64,000 nucleotides of DNA, taken from the NCBI GenBank assembly GCA_003586115.2, contig QVOM02000073.1, forward strand, positions 51,315,712-51,379,711. The letters are read 5' to 3'. The position numbers and the translations under genes are program-made. Positions 10,729 to 21,937 of the stretch are shown here, one piece after another (position 1 is the stretch's first letter; every line of letters begins with the position of its first letter). The stretch is from Salvator merianae. Lineage: Eukaryota > Chordata > Lepidosauria > Squamata > Teiidae. The notes beneath the pieces were generated by a model. The model had not been told where the DNA came from. It did not search any database and saw only the letters and a program-made list of their open reading frames with translations.

Positions 10729-12166
10729 TACATATATGTATAAAATTACACTTAGTAACTCATAATTCAACTAACATTTTTAACTACTGACTTCCTACTT
10801 CCCAAGATTTCTTCTATATTTCATACCCCGCAACCACACAGTTCTTTTCTTCTACCAATAGTCTTCTTTTCTCTTCATTCTTTCCCTCCAGCAAACACCA
10901 ATCCATTTTCCAGGTCCGCTTTCCAGATCTTGCAAAAGTTCAATAGAGGGTTTCCAGTTTTCACATAAATCTATCCACTGCCTTATTTTTCTGTAGATTA
11001 TTATATTTATCCAATCTCCGCAAGCTCTCAGAATCTTCTTCTCATATCAGTCTTTCAATAATTCCCCCTTCTGACTCCTTCAGTTTTTGTTTTTTTGTTT
11101 TTCCTCCAGTCCTTTCCATGTTTAAACCAGAAATTTTGTGTCTTATTCACAGAGTTCAGTCTGAATCTTTGTTGCTTCCAAATAGGGATTGCTTCCGTTA
11201 CTATTCACCTCATATGTTCCTTCCTCCCCTGAAAGATTTTTTCCAAGGCTTTTTTCAGTAAAAAAAATAAACCTTGAACTGTTGCCAGTAGTGGTGACTC
11301 ATCCTGTCTTGCATCCACTGTCTGTATTTCTTGAGCCATAAATTTTGTCTGAGGGATTTCTGCCTTAAAATCGTCCAGTTTCAAAGCCTTATCCTTTGTT
11401 TCATGAAGTTCAGTGCGTACAGCACCTATTTTATTTTTAAGGTCTTGTCTTAATCTCTCAAAAGTCAGCCCCTGAATCTCAAACGAACTCCGCATTTCTT
11501 GAAAAATAACGTCCATTTTTTAAAGAATTAAATCTGATTGCAAGTCACACCTCTGTTCTTTTGACTGTTCATCTTTTTCTAATTTCAAGTTCTTCCTCGC
11601 CATATTTGACTTAGTAACTTAGTTCTCTGAAGAAGCCCTCTAATGGTTAAAGGCACTTTTTTATTCTCTTAATTAAACAGAACTTCCATTTTGTCTTCAC
11701 TGCCTGCTTGTTTTAGCTGATATGAACAGTTCAAATTTATTTTAATGAGACACTGAAAACCCCAGTGTATCCGAAGAACAGAATTTTGAATGATTTATCT
11801 AAAGATTCACAGCCTTTGCAAATACTTTAGCATCTTTTCTTAATGTTTATCTTAGTTTTATTATCTTCATAAATTAAAAGAGGATCAGCTGAACCTACAG
11901 TTTTGAAAGATGATGCACAACGTATACAAATTTCCCCCAGCTCCTTCATCTCCTCCGTACACAGGCTGCCGCGAATCTCTCACCATCCCCGCTGGGGGGA
12001 GATTTGTTGGAGCTCTAATGAGGAATCCCTCCGCTTCCCTGTCACTCAGGGAGATGAAATCTTCTGACAGAGGGGTTTGAACTCTCCTCTCTGTCTCCTC
12101 AAGTTGTGGTTTGCTCAGAGGAAAAATTCCTGTCAGCAACTACATTCGGCCATCTTCTGGAAGTCC
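10729..12166 (-). mobile_element. L1 LINE fragment: 5' end plus ORF1 start
   Basis: On the minus strand it opens with GGAAGTCCG-type host sequence then '...agaagatggccgaatg', like the start of vertebrate L1 elements. It next holds a GC-rich leader with a frame (12139-11885), then an ORF1-like frame starting at 11516. That frame encodes 103 residues rich in K, E, Q and L with heptad-like spacing (MDVIFQEMRSSFEIQGLTF...), as in L1 ORF1 coiled coils. It stops at 11205; the rest to 10729 is diverged, and I see no ORF2 reverse transcriptase or clear poly(A). Imperfect 15-bp repeats flank it (10714-10728 GTAATTTGCTGTCTT; 12167-12181 GTAATTTGCCATCTT). It resembles an ORF1-only ('half-L1') copy; an internal deletion is the alternative. 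Confidence 0.6.
11205..11516 (-). pseudogene. L1 ORF1-like coiled-coil fragment
   Basis: A 103-residue frame, highly charged, with segments such as FERLRQDLKNKIGAVRTELH and KLDDFKAEIPQTKFMAQEIQ that suit a coiled coil. In full-length L1, ORF1p is an RNA-binding trimer of roughly 300 residues with an RRM and C-terminal domain after the coiled coil. Those later domains are missing or unreadable here, so this is a broken remnant. Confidence 0.55.
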
Positions 12167-12610
12167 GTAATTTGCCATCTTGATTCTGACCTGCGAGATC
12201 AAGCGCAGATCGGGGAAGTTGATTTCACACTGCTTCCTGGCTCGAAATGGTGACGGGGAGGTGCTGGTGCAGCCACACAGGCACAGTCTGCTGCTTCACA
12301 ACCTGGTTTGCCCTTTGGGCTTCGCACCCTGGCTGCCATTTCAAAGACAGCTCCAAAAGGAGCCCCTCTAGCTTTGAAGGAGTAGCTTTATGGTTCAGAT
12401 TACTAGATCTATCTTCATATCCATGCCTCTATGATTTGTTACCTCATTTCCTGCCTAGCGGATTTCCATCCGCACTGCTCCCTCTGCTAGTCAGCTTGGA
12501 GTTGTTTCCCTGGCTGGCAAGCGCATATAGCACTCAACAGACTCCATCTTCACTGGCCTGAAGCCTGCTAATTATAACGTTCTCCTCTGGTAAGTGCAAA
12601 AACGCCCCTT

Positions 12611-13966
12611 GTTACAGGATATGTGTGCCACTCCAGCTGACCTGGTCTCACACAGAAGGTAAGTGTGGAAATGACTTAGGATTTTTTTCAATTGGTATAG
12701 TAGTACTATGCATTTCTATATGCTAGCACATCAAGTCTTTAATACTACCTAATTGTTACTTAACTTTTATGGAAAATACAGTGTGAAAATGCTGATAGAT
12801 ATCTTACTACTTATAAACTAACAAGACATTGTGCTATCTTTCTAAGCCAAACAGTTGCATCATTTGACCGACAGCAGTACTTAGTAAGTTTAGACCCTTT
12901 TCCTTGCTATGGTCTGAGAACATTCTGCATTATGAACATTGTTAAGAAGTTTGTTTTATTTGTCAGAGAACCTTGGTAGAATCACAGTTCAGCCAGATCT
13001 GACATCTTGGTAATACAACAAACAAACAAAAAAAATCTGATCAGGGACAAGGTGCTATTATGTGACCGAAGTGATAAGCCTTGAGAAGATCATCAGCCTC
13101 CTAAGGGGAAATCCAGTTTAAGGCAACATTACACAAAACAACCTGACATATAGGCTATAAAACTGCAGTTGTGTTTTTAGTGGCACTAAAGCAAGTAATA
13201 CATAGGACATTATGCAAAATTGACTGCAGAATCCACAAGCCCCACATACCAACAGATTATTTGGAACTATAGCCAAACAATGCAAACAGAATACTCCAAT
13301 GTGTAGTGCCTAATATGTCTCCAGCAGTAACTGGCTGGAATCTAGGCCTATTTCATAGCTGAAGAGAATTACAGTGTGGCTTCAGTATGATTTTACCTAT
13401 CTGAGATCATCAGGTCAATCCCTTCCAGTTTTACTGTCCTTTGACAAATATCAGGGGAAGGCTGCTAAGGAAAAACCTTCTAGTGGAGATTGAATGGCTA
13501 TCCTCTGCTGACACTTTTAAGCACCTGCCAAATATATTTTGTCACTCAAGACAGTTGGAAATTAAGTTGCATAGTATTTTACTTTTTACTTACTGTTTCA
13601 ATTCTAGTCGTATTAGTGTTTTTATTGTTTTATTTTGTATGCTGCCCTGAAACTATATTGAAGGGCAGCATAAAAATTCTGTAACATTTAAACAAAGGAC
13701 CCTTGTTCTTATCTATATTCTTTGGTTGTGGTTGCATGCACACAAGGACAGCAGGTGATGACTGGAAGGGGACAACTGACCTAAGTATAGCATAGCTCTC
13801 CCAGGAGGCTGCTTTTACATCTGCCTCAGTTAATTTAGGGGGTACTAGTGCCAGCATTTTAAAGGCAGTTTTCCATCCTCCACTCCAGCCATTACACTAC
13901 ACAGGTACAGGTAGTTCCATTTGACTTATAGTGGCAAACTGGCTTGGAGTCCTGAGGGCAACATAT
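12611..13966. other. Intronic sequence without recognised gene
   Basis: AT-rich, unique-looking DNA. A short stretch near 13640-13690 ('tgctgccctgaaactatattgaagggcagcataaaa') resembles the tail of an L2-group LINE but is too short to assign. Confidence 0.4.
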
Positions 13967-14280
13967 GGGACCTGTCTGCACTTTGGGTTAGCAAGCATCA
14001 ACAACGCTTGCTAGCCAAATGTGCCCGCACTTGGCACAGGCCTGAGTGGCCAGGAGTGCTCTACAGCTGCTCCCAATTGCTCCTAGCTGTGGAGCACTAA
14101 TTTGTGCTCCACCGCCTTATGGGGCCTTACTGGGAGGTGATAGTCACTGTGAATGCCAGTAGCCTGCTTTAAGTAAGTAATTAGGACTCCACAGTGCAGA
14201 CATTGTCCATGCTATGTGGTTAATTCCACTTCAGAATTGGATCATTATCCCATTCTAAGGTAGAAGGTCCAGAAGTGCCC
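13967..14280 (+). mobile_element. TIR DNA element (subfamily C), ~314 bp, internally deleted
   Basis: It starts GGGACCTGTCTGCACTTTGG and ends with 'cattctaaggtagaag...agtgccc', the same tail seen at 61670-61710. It shares 'agcaagcatcaa', 'cacaggcctgagtggccagg' and 'tgtggagcac' with other copies, but lacks the central part found in the ~460-600 bp members. Confidence 0.6.
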
Positions 14281-16311
14281 ATCGTCTCACATAAATACAG
14301 TGGAGCAGAAAAAGTTGTGGAACCAGTTCTTCCTCTTAACTGGAGAAACTGAGGAAACAGAATGGGAATATCATGAGTCTGATTCTTCCCCCAGTGATGA
14401 ACTGCCAAAGATTTAAAATATAAAGCTAAAAAAAAAAAGAATATGCATCCAATGTATGCAGCAGCTAAAATATTGGGTTAAGAAACCCAAGATCTCCCAG
14501 ATGTGGTGGTCTCCATCAGCCACCAGGCCCAAATCCAGGTACTGTAGATGATTTCAAGGATAATGGGAATGATAGTTTAACAATGTCTGGGCAATCATTG
14601 GTTAACCCCCACTGGAATATGGAAACTCAGGTTTAGTTCAGCTACAAAAATCTTTATACAAAGGGCTCAGCCTAAACTACTTCTCAGGTAGGATATGATA
14701 CTTTGGAGAGATCTAGATCTGTTGTTCTGAGCTCCTTCAACTAAATGTAGAATAAACATATGAGGAAAAATCTTACTGCTATGGATGCAAAACAATGCCT
14801 AAATTCATAATTTGAACTGAATGAAAAGGCGCTTGTGTGTGTGTGTGTGTGTGTACATGAGTGTGTTTAGCTCAACAAGGACCCAGATTAAAACATGAAT
14901 ACCCCCAGAGAAAGATAAATTAATCACCCTTTCAGAATAGTCTTAGGGTGCAAAGGAAGCACAGAGTTTTCAATGAAGTCTATAGAACATTTTGATATTA
15001 ACATGCTATGGACTAGCAGACTTTGGAGGCACTGAATGTGTTGGGACATCTAAAAGTAAGCCTACAATGGTTTTGATTACTATTGTTTACTAATAGTATA
15101 CTGTTGTTGGAACACATACAGAAGAAATAATCACAACATTGTTTTTGTACAAAACTTTCCATATTGGTATTACAAAATTCAACCGTAATAAAAAGTATTC
15201 AAATTAGTAATTTCCTTTTCATTTTGACCCCAATTTGCATGTGGAGATACAAATGTCTAATTTTGGTATTTTTAAAAAGCTACTGGCACTTGCCATTCAT
15301 TGCAATTTAGCTGAGTACCTTATAATTATCTGCTGATTATGTTCTAAATGAACTCTGTAATGCTGTTACATCTGTTCAAAGCCACACACATTTTCTCTAT
15401 TCAGGAGGAACTGTGAGAACATTGCTACACAGTATTTGTCAGGAAGAATACAATGAAAGCAGCCAAACTACCTTGGCTAATAAATGAAGGAGGGGGGAAG
15501 GCAAGTTAAGTGGATGGATGAAGTGACAGTCACTGAATACAGTTTAAGAAAATTGAGCGTTCTTTGGGACACTTACTCTCTGATGAAATGTGGCAAAGTT
15601 AGAACAATAGGCAGTTGAGCACACTGTCTATTCAGCCTGTGTCTCCATTGGACAAGGGAGAAGGCCTCTAGGCAGATGCCTTGGTAGAACAATCTTGATT
15701 GCTGCATTGAAGGGTGCCTCTGTGGCTCCATTTCAGAGCACAGAAGTTTCCAGTGACTTGGTGATAAAGGCAAACTTTTGTAGAGTGAAAGTTCATGTCC
15801 CTCCTGCAAGGTTGCCTCACATGGCACTCATGCCTTTCGCTGGGCATTGTGCTCATTATGGTGCAATTAATGCTGCTGCAAATGGAAACACGGCTGTTTA
15901 CCCACTTCTGGAAGGTACCCAGTAAATGAAATGGAGGTATGGCCTCCGTTTGGGCAAGGCATTTAATATTCTATTAGTCACAGATGTCTTATAGTGTTTA
16001 ATTTATCTGTGGGAAATTAAAGCAATAGGAAGTCATGATAGTTTCTTTCTTTCTGTATGTATGTAGATATTTAAGCAGTTAAATGCATTAGTGAACAATA
16101 GTGATGATGCAGGCAGTATATCTCCCAATTCCCAAAGACTCTGAAACACTACAGAACAGTAGTAATCTCTTCTGTCATCACTTGTAGGTATCAAGCATTC
16201 CTTTGAAGTATGCCTTTCTCATTACATGGCAGACTTCCCACAACCTGCCTTGAAGGCCAGTAACTTCAGAGTTCTTGGCTGGGACTTCTGCACCCATGTG
16301 TCCAGGAATGT
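14281..16311. other. Intronic sequence without recognised gene
   Basis: AT-rich DNA between a TIR element and the chromovirus. Short open frames near 15.6-15.9 kb on both strands have no recognisable motif, and their overlap on opposite strands argues against real coding. Confidence 0.4.
14834..14854. repeat. (GT)n microsatellite
   Basis: A pure TG/GT dinucleotide run of about 21 bases in intronic DNA. Confidence 0.95.
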
Positions 16312-16809
16312 TGTCAGGCCTGGAATGACTGCCATATCTGAGAGCTGGATTTTGTTGCATATAGTCATGTCAGAATGTGGCATATGTATTTGTTGGACTA
16401 TGTTATATTGTTTCTTGTGTTATGTATGGGTAAATGCTCTTTAGTAAGGCAGGGATTTTTAGGGCTTTTATTTTGAAAGATCTTTTGTTCAGATTGTGGC
16501 TGGTTGGTGGCTCCACTGGAAGGAATTGTTACATTTAGGCAGGAAGGAGTATAATTGGTTAAAGCCAGGTGGTACCACCATAAGCCTTGTTAAAATGCAG
16601 AGGGAAACACTCCCAATGGTTAACTGTGGTATATCTTGTATATAGTTAATATGCAGTGGGAACTGTTTCCATTGGTTTAACTGTGATTCAAAATAGTATA
16701 TAAATGTGGATTCAGGTGGAGAAGTTGCTTCAGAGAAACCTAAATTGCTGCTGTCCTTTAAAGCTAATAAATCCCTGTTTTTCACATTCAGTGTCAACTG
16801 GATTCATCT
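16312..16809 (+). repeat. 5' LTR of the chromovirus (main part)
   Basis: It starts TGTCAGGCCTGGAATG and aligns with the 3' LTR through 'ctccactggaaggaatt.ttaca', 'gtatataaatgtggattc.gg' and 'agctaa.taaatc'. The last ~30 bases continue at 18113-18142 ('gagacaggccgcata' against 'gaaacaggcctcaca'), after the LINE insertion. 'tatataaatg' near 16698 may be its TATA box and 'taataaatcc' near 16765 its polyadenylation signal. Confidence 0.75.
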
Positions 16810-18112
16810 GAGTTGGCTGAGGTGGTCTCAGATGTGGTGTTGGAAGCCCCTGCAATGGTGGGGTTGGGGGATTTCAACATCGATGCAGAGGCTATGCACA
16901 GTGGGCTGGTTCAGCTATTCATAGCCTCCAAGGCAATCATGGGACTGTCTCAGTATGTAACTGCCTAACTCATATGCCAGGTCATACCCTTGTTCTAGTT
17001 TTTGCCCCAGAGCCGATTGGTGAGAATCCATTGATAGGAGGGCTGGTGTCAGCCCATTGCCATTTGCTGGTGAGATTTGGACTTGCAGTGGCAGCTCTCC
17101 TCTGCAGGGATGGCGGCCTATTAAGATGGTCCACCCACAGAGATTTATGGAATCTGAGTGATTCCTGAATACTCTTGGGGATTTTCCAGTTGGCATGGAT
17201 GGTGCTTCTGCTGAGACTCTGGTCTCTTTCTGGAATCAAAAGATGAGCAGGTTCATCGACATGATCACTCCCAAGTGTCCTTGGCATACCTGGAGAGCCT
17301 GTAAACCTCCTTGGTATTCCATGGAGCTGCAGGTGATGAAACATGAAGGTTGACAGCTAGAGTACAGGTGATGTAAATCCTATTGTGAGTCTAACTGAAC
17401 ACAGGAAAGAGCACACTATTGTGCCTACCATGTGGCAGTCGAGGCAGCCAAAAGGAATTTTTCTCTCTGCTGCCATTCTGCCCTCGAGTAGCCATGCAGC
17501 AAAGCTCCTCCAAGTGGTGAATGGCCTGATAAAATCTAGCCAGATGGAGCATGGACAACAGCCATGCAATATCTGCAGTGACAAATTTGCAAGGCACTTT
17601 GAGGGCAAAGTTGCTCAGATTCATTGGGGATTAGATGTCACAATTGGGAATAGTCCAGAAGAAGTGTCCAGAGAACCATCTGGTGCAGTTATTTTGGTTC
17701 AGTTTCAATTATTGTGGTCTGAGGATGTGGACAAGCTGTTTGTAGGGGATTGCCATCTTCATATTGACCTGCCGGTGCCTTAAGATCTATAGGGGAGGCC
17801 CTCCTGGTTTTACCACCATTCTCAGTAGCAAAAGGGATGGGGACCCAGGATAGGACCTTCTCTATGATGACTCCCAGTCCATGGAATATTCTCCCCTCTG
17901 AGGTGCCTCATGAACCTTCACTTTACATGTTTAGTAAAGCAGTGATGATGCACCTCTTTGCCCTGGCCTTTGGCTAAATAAGGAAACAGCTTTTCCTCCC
18001 CGTTTTCAGACACTGTTATTGTTTTAGTATGTTCATTTTATATTGGTTTTTAATGTTGTAACCTGCCCTGAGAGCGGGATAAAAATGCAAATAATAAATA
18101 AATAAACAAACC
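16810..18112 (+). mobile_element. Internally deleted L2-group LINE inside the LTR
   Basis: It opens in the endonuclease region: frame 16861 gives GLGDFNIDAEA, the GDFN motif of APE-type LINE endonucleases, followed by GLSQYVTA and HTLVLVFAPE with stops and shifts. It passes through the linker (VSREPSGAV, SEDVDKLF near 17660-17745), then jumps to the element's 3' end with no reverse transcriptase. The 3' end has 'ctttgccctggcctttggctaa' and 'ataaaaatgcaaataataaataaataaa', the repeat tail typical of this group. The copy at 27770-29481 shows the missing reverse-transcriptase section. Confidence 0.75.
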
Positions 18113-18369
18113 ATAAATTTCTGTATAGAGACAGGCCGCATAATTTGTTTGAAGCTCTCAACTCATTCTGAGACACCATGTTTTCAAATGGGAGTGACCA
18201 GATCACGGAACTTGGAGCAGAAGGCAAGATCATGGAAGTGATCTTGAAAAGGTCAAGGCACGCTGGTGGACAACCAGAGAAGCTAAGGGGTATAGTGGCT
18301 ACCCCCATGTTGGAGATTTGTTTGTGACCATGGCTTTGCCAACGAGATCCAGAGTGGTAAAAAGAGATG

Positions 18370-19000
18370 TGGTGGGGTGACAAGAAGGGTGGTCCTGGTG
18401 GGCTGACAGAATCACCCCATAAGCTTGAGAGCCAAAATTGCATCCCTGCAAGCAGGCTTGCAACAGGTTATAGAGATGGTGCAATTATGGGTGGCTGGCC
18501 AGGGAGCCAGAGGTTGGCAAAGATCCAAGCTCAGTTCAGACAACAGGCTAGCAGGCACTATGAGTTAGGATCCAGATGGAAGCAATCTGCTCCAACTGGT
18601 CCTGGATATACAAACTTAATCCACATAGGTTGGGCAAAGGAGCAGCAGAGCAGGTCCCTTGTAGCCACCACCTTCAAGAGCTGAAAGCCATCTTTGACAG
18701 TAGTGCCTCCAAACTACCATACTTCCTAATGCAAGTGGCAGGCTTCATGAGTGAGTGTGAACTCATATTCTGAAATAAAGCCATAAAGATCCACTATGTC
18801 ATGGGGCAACTTGAAGCTGAAACCACAGTATGGGTCGTGGATCTAAATGAAATCAGGGCCAGTGAGCTGGAATCTCTTGACACATTAATGACTAGTTTAT
18901 GTGACAGGTTTGAGAAGATCCAGTCTGAAGAGAAGAGGCACTGCACCAGTTGCAGTGGATCCAGCAGAGTGGTTGTTTAGTGTCTGAGTACTCTTGTGAG
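18370..19000 (+). pseudogene. Chromovirus gag remnant
   Basis: Broken frames read LKAIFDSSASKLPYFLMQV, then GFMSECELIF, and after a stop MGQLEAETTVWVVDLNE and LTSLCDRFE. This pattern is that of Ty3/Gypsy capsid sequences (F.G...KL..FL.Q). Stop codons and frame changes are frequent. I see no CCHC zinc knuckle, which would normally follow in gag. Confidence 0.6.
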
Positions 19001-19589
19001 TTTTGGAAACTAGTGAGTTGGGTCCTGGAATGGTCCAAGTCTATCCACATCCATCCATTTTGTCATGGACGCAACCTCAATGAGTTAGAATGATCACTTC
19101 TCCAAGGAGATCCAGAGCCATTGCTTAGTTGGATCTGGTTGGCTAAGAAAACTGAGGTCAAATGAAGAAGCGTGCAATACATTTGTCAAGGCAAGCACTG
19201 TGGTTGTGGACCAACTATTCCACAAAGAAGCCAATGCAAATCTGAAACTCAATGCAGGAGTCAGTGCAAGTTCCATGCAAGCTAAGGAGAAGGAGTGGTG
19301 CTGAAAGCTGGGTCTGCATCTACAGTTGTGGGCTTTTGACAGCATGATGCCCTCAAAATCTGGGAACCAGTGGTTCTGAAACCTAGATCTGAAACCTGGA
19401 CCAGCATGTTGGCAGGACAAGCCAATGTGACCTGGGGCAGCATTTGCCATGTCTAACGGTCACCAGGGCAAAGGTCCAGAACCACAGGTCCCAAACCCAA
19501 GTGATGAGGAGGCAGCAGGAAACAAGTGGAGTCCTAAATGGTGCTATAGGGCAGGAAGAACCTCAAAGGCACTTGTCAGGAAGGGTGAG

Positions 19590-19910
19590 TCACAACGTAG
19601 TCATGTTTGTGGTGTGTTTGTACTTGAAGAACCTTCAGCATTGGGGGAAATGCAAGTGATAGGACTGAGAGACTTTGGGTGCACCAGATGTTTGATGAAC
19701 CTGGCAGGTATCACAGAGCTGGGGTTGGAAGTTAAGGAAGTGAGTAGTCACCTTGAAAGCATTTAGATGGATGAACAACCCATGGTAGGGTGGCCAGCCA
19801 CACATTAAATGGGACCACTGATATTCAGATTTGGGTTCCATTGGGAAGCTATGAAATACATGATAGCTCCATTGCATTGCATCATATCATTTTGGATCTA
19901 AATCGGTTGA
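19590..19910 (+). pseudogene. Chromovirus aspartic protease remnant
   Basis: The frame ending at 19766 contains GLRDFGCTRCLMNLAGITEL, matching the Ty3/Gypsy protease region in which the active site is normally D-S-G or D-T-G followed by CT. Here the middle residue is F, so the catalytic triad is altered. Past a stop at 19764-19766 the match continues (MDEQPMVGWPATH, MGPLIFRFGFHWEAMKYMIAP). Confidence 0.6.
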
Positions 19911-20079
19911 AAAGGCGTAATCCCAAGGTAAACTGAGGAATGGGAAAACTTAAGTTCAAATCTGAGGGTTGCAATGAATGCAATTTCTCAAAATGTTTAA
20001 AAACCTTGTGGGAGAAAAATGGAACCAGGAAGGAATGCTGAACAGAACTCTGCAAAATTTGTCCATATAAAGACTGCTT

Positions 20080-20594
20080 GGGTGCATTCACACTTAGAAG
20101 AGTAGAACATACTAGTTATCAGGGTTTGGGCTGACCAGGATCAGGTACGTTGATGAGTATTTGCACTTGTCAACAATGGAACAGTTTGCAAGCTGACCAG
20201 CAGGGGGAGCAGAGTAAATGGGATTGCACTAGTTAAGGAACTGTTTCTGAAGCCAGAGCAGCTCCTTTTGAAGTTATCTTTGAAACGGCAGCCGGGCTCT
20301 GAAGCCGAAAGTGGTTGTGAAGCATCGGAAGGTGCCTGTGCAATCCTGCTGGCCCCTTCCCTTCCCCACAGCCATTTGAAACCTGGAAGTAGTGTGAAAG
20401 CAGCCCCCTGATCTACACCAGATCATGATAGTCAGACTCTGGACTGCTTTTTTCTTCACTAGCACTACTCAGCTTCAGGTGAGCATCAGGTGGCCTTTGG
20501 TGAGCTTCAAGGCAGCTGATTCCATTTGTAGGTGCGGATGCACCTCACTAGCGAGTGGACAGGAACATTCCTCTTGCAAACTGCAAACAGGGCC
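20080..20594 (+). mobile_element. TIR DNA element (subfamily A), ~515 bp, inside the chromovirus
   Basis: It begins GGGTGCATTCACACTTAG and ends TGCAAACAGGGCC. It shares 'tcagggtttgggctgacc', 'tgaccagcaggggGagcag', 'gatctacaccagatcatg' and 'ggtgagcatcaggtgg' with the 9215 and 54277 copies. Left flank is CTT; the right flank is TTT, or CTT if the element ends one base earlier. It sits where the retrotransposon's reverse transcriptase and integrase core should be. Confidence 0.7.
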
Positions 20595-20609
20595 TTTGTC
20601 TCTGAGGAA

Positions 20610-21440
20610 GAGGAAAAACTGCTACAGAACTAGCCCAATTGTTTATGCAATGTGTTTACTTGGCCAACCATCCTGAGACGAATGGCCAAACAAAATGGGT
20701 AAACCAAGTGATTGAACGATATTTAAGGTATTAACTAAATTACTAACAGGATGAAATGCTGGACTTGTTACTCTTTATGGAAGTTGCTTATAATAATAAG
20801 TTACAAGGTAGAGTGGGGTTCTTCCCTTTCCACGTGGTGCATGGCCGGGAACTGAATCCTCTGCTTACTTTAAATGTGGAAGTTTTGGACCCTGTACCTT
20901 TGCAGGTTTAGGCATAGCACATCTTGAATGCATGGGTACAAATTGCGGAAGCACTGGACATGGCAAAAGAGGCGTATAAGCTTCATGCAGATAAAAAGAG
21001 TGATAGTGGATGGAAGAAGATCTTGTTTGTTTGTCTGACAAAGTTTTTTGAATGTAGTCAACCTTCCAGGAAACTTGGTCTGAAGTTTGTTGGTCCCTTC
21101 CCAGTCAAGAAAGCTATTAATGAGGTAATATTCAAACTTGAGTTGTCCAAGCACTATTGTATCCACCTGGCATTTCATAGTAATTTTTTTAAACCAGCTG
21201 CTTCTTCTTCACAATGGCAGCAGACACAGACACCCCCTCTCCCTATTATGGTTGACAATGAAACCCACTTCAAGGTCAAAGAGATTGCAGACTTTTGAGT
21301 GTTCCAGAAGCATCTGCAGTACTTTGTTCAGTGGAAACATTTGCCTCCAGGAGAAAATGAGTGGGTGAATGCTTGAGATGTTCAAGCACCCAGGTTGGTT
21401 AAGGAATTTCATACATAATATCCAGGAAAACCAGACCTGC
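20610..21440 (+). pseudogene. Chromovirus integrase C-terminus and chromodomain remnant
   Basis: It begins in the integrase core end (HPETNGQTKWVNQVIERYL near 20668), then AYNNKLQGRVGFFPFHVVHG. The frame at 20924-21298 reads AWVQIAEALDMAKEAYKLHA, then SRKLGLKFVGPFPVKKAINE and IHLAFHSNFFKP. It continues past a stop with HLQYFVQWKHLPPGENEWV, a chromodomain, and ends RLVKEFHT and YPGKPDLLSEGS. Order and spacing fit the 3' end of chromovirus pol. In-frame stops at several points show it is dead. Confidence 0.8.
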
Positions 21441-21477
21441 TGTCGGAGGGAAGCTGAATGTTTTTTGGGAGGCAGCG

Positions 21478-21937
21478 TGTCAGGCGTGAAATGCCTACTA
21501 TAGCTGAGGGCTGAATTTTATTATTTATGTTGTATAATGCGTACATATGGATAAAAGATCTTTAGTAAAGCAAGCACTTTTGAAAGATCTTTGTTCATAT
21601 TAGAGGTGACTGGTAGCTCCACTGGAAGGAATTCTTACATTGAGGTAGGAAGGAGTATAATTTGTTAAAGCCTGGTAGTGCCACACTAACCTTATTAAAA
21701 TGCAGAGGAAAACAATATTGGCTATGGCTAACTGTTGTGTATTCTGTGCAGAATTTTAATGTGGTGGTAACAGATCCAGTTGGTTTAGCCATTGCTAAAA
21801 ATTGTATATAAATGTGGATTCGGGCTGGAGAAGTTGCTTCAGTCAAGCCTAAGTTGCTGCTCTTTTTTAGAGCTAAATAAATCATTGTTTTACACATTCA
21901 ATGTGAGTTGGATTTATGTCTAGAAACAGGCCTCACA
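21478..21937 (+). repeat. 3' LTR of the chromovirus
   Basis: It starts TGTCAGGCGTGAAATGCC right after a T-rich/purine stretch (ttttttgggaggcagcg) that could be the polypurine-tract region, and ends near CAGGCCTCACA. It aligns with the 5' LTR over almost the whole length. 'ttgtatataaatg' near 21800 and 'gctaaataaatc' near 21872 are the likely TATA and polyadenylation signals. Confidence 0.75.

Larger units (their letters stand above)
10573..12607 (-). mobile_element. TIR DNA element (subfamily A) split by an L1 fragment
   Basis: The left piece (10573-10728) starts GGCCCTTTTCGCACTTCCG. The right piece (12182-12607) contains the 'gatttcacactgcttcctgg' block and ends GTGCAAAAACGCCC. Both ends are flanked by CTT (10570-10572 and 12608-12610). 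The ~1.45 kb between is an L1 fragment in the same orientation. Removing it gives an element of about 580 bp, the size of the 59897 copy. Confidence 0.7.
16312..21937 (+). mobile_element. Degenerate Ty3/Gypsy chromovirus-type LTR retrotransposon
   Basis: Two LTRs starting TGTCAGGC (16312 and 21478) align along their lengths and enclose gag-like, protease-like, integrase C-terminal and chromodomain remnants in the expected order. An intact copy would encode gag, protease, reverse transcriptase, RNase H and integrase. Here reverse transcriptase, RNase H and most of integrase are absent, and many stops interrupt the rest. A L2-group LINE sits in the 5' LTR (16810-18112) and a TIR element sits between protease and integrase (20080-20594). 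I could not find a target-site duplication. Confidence 0.8.
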
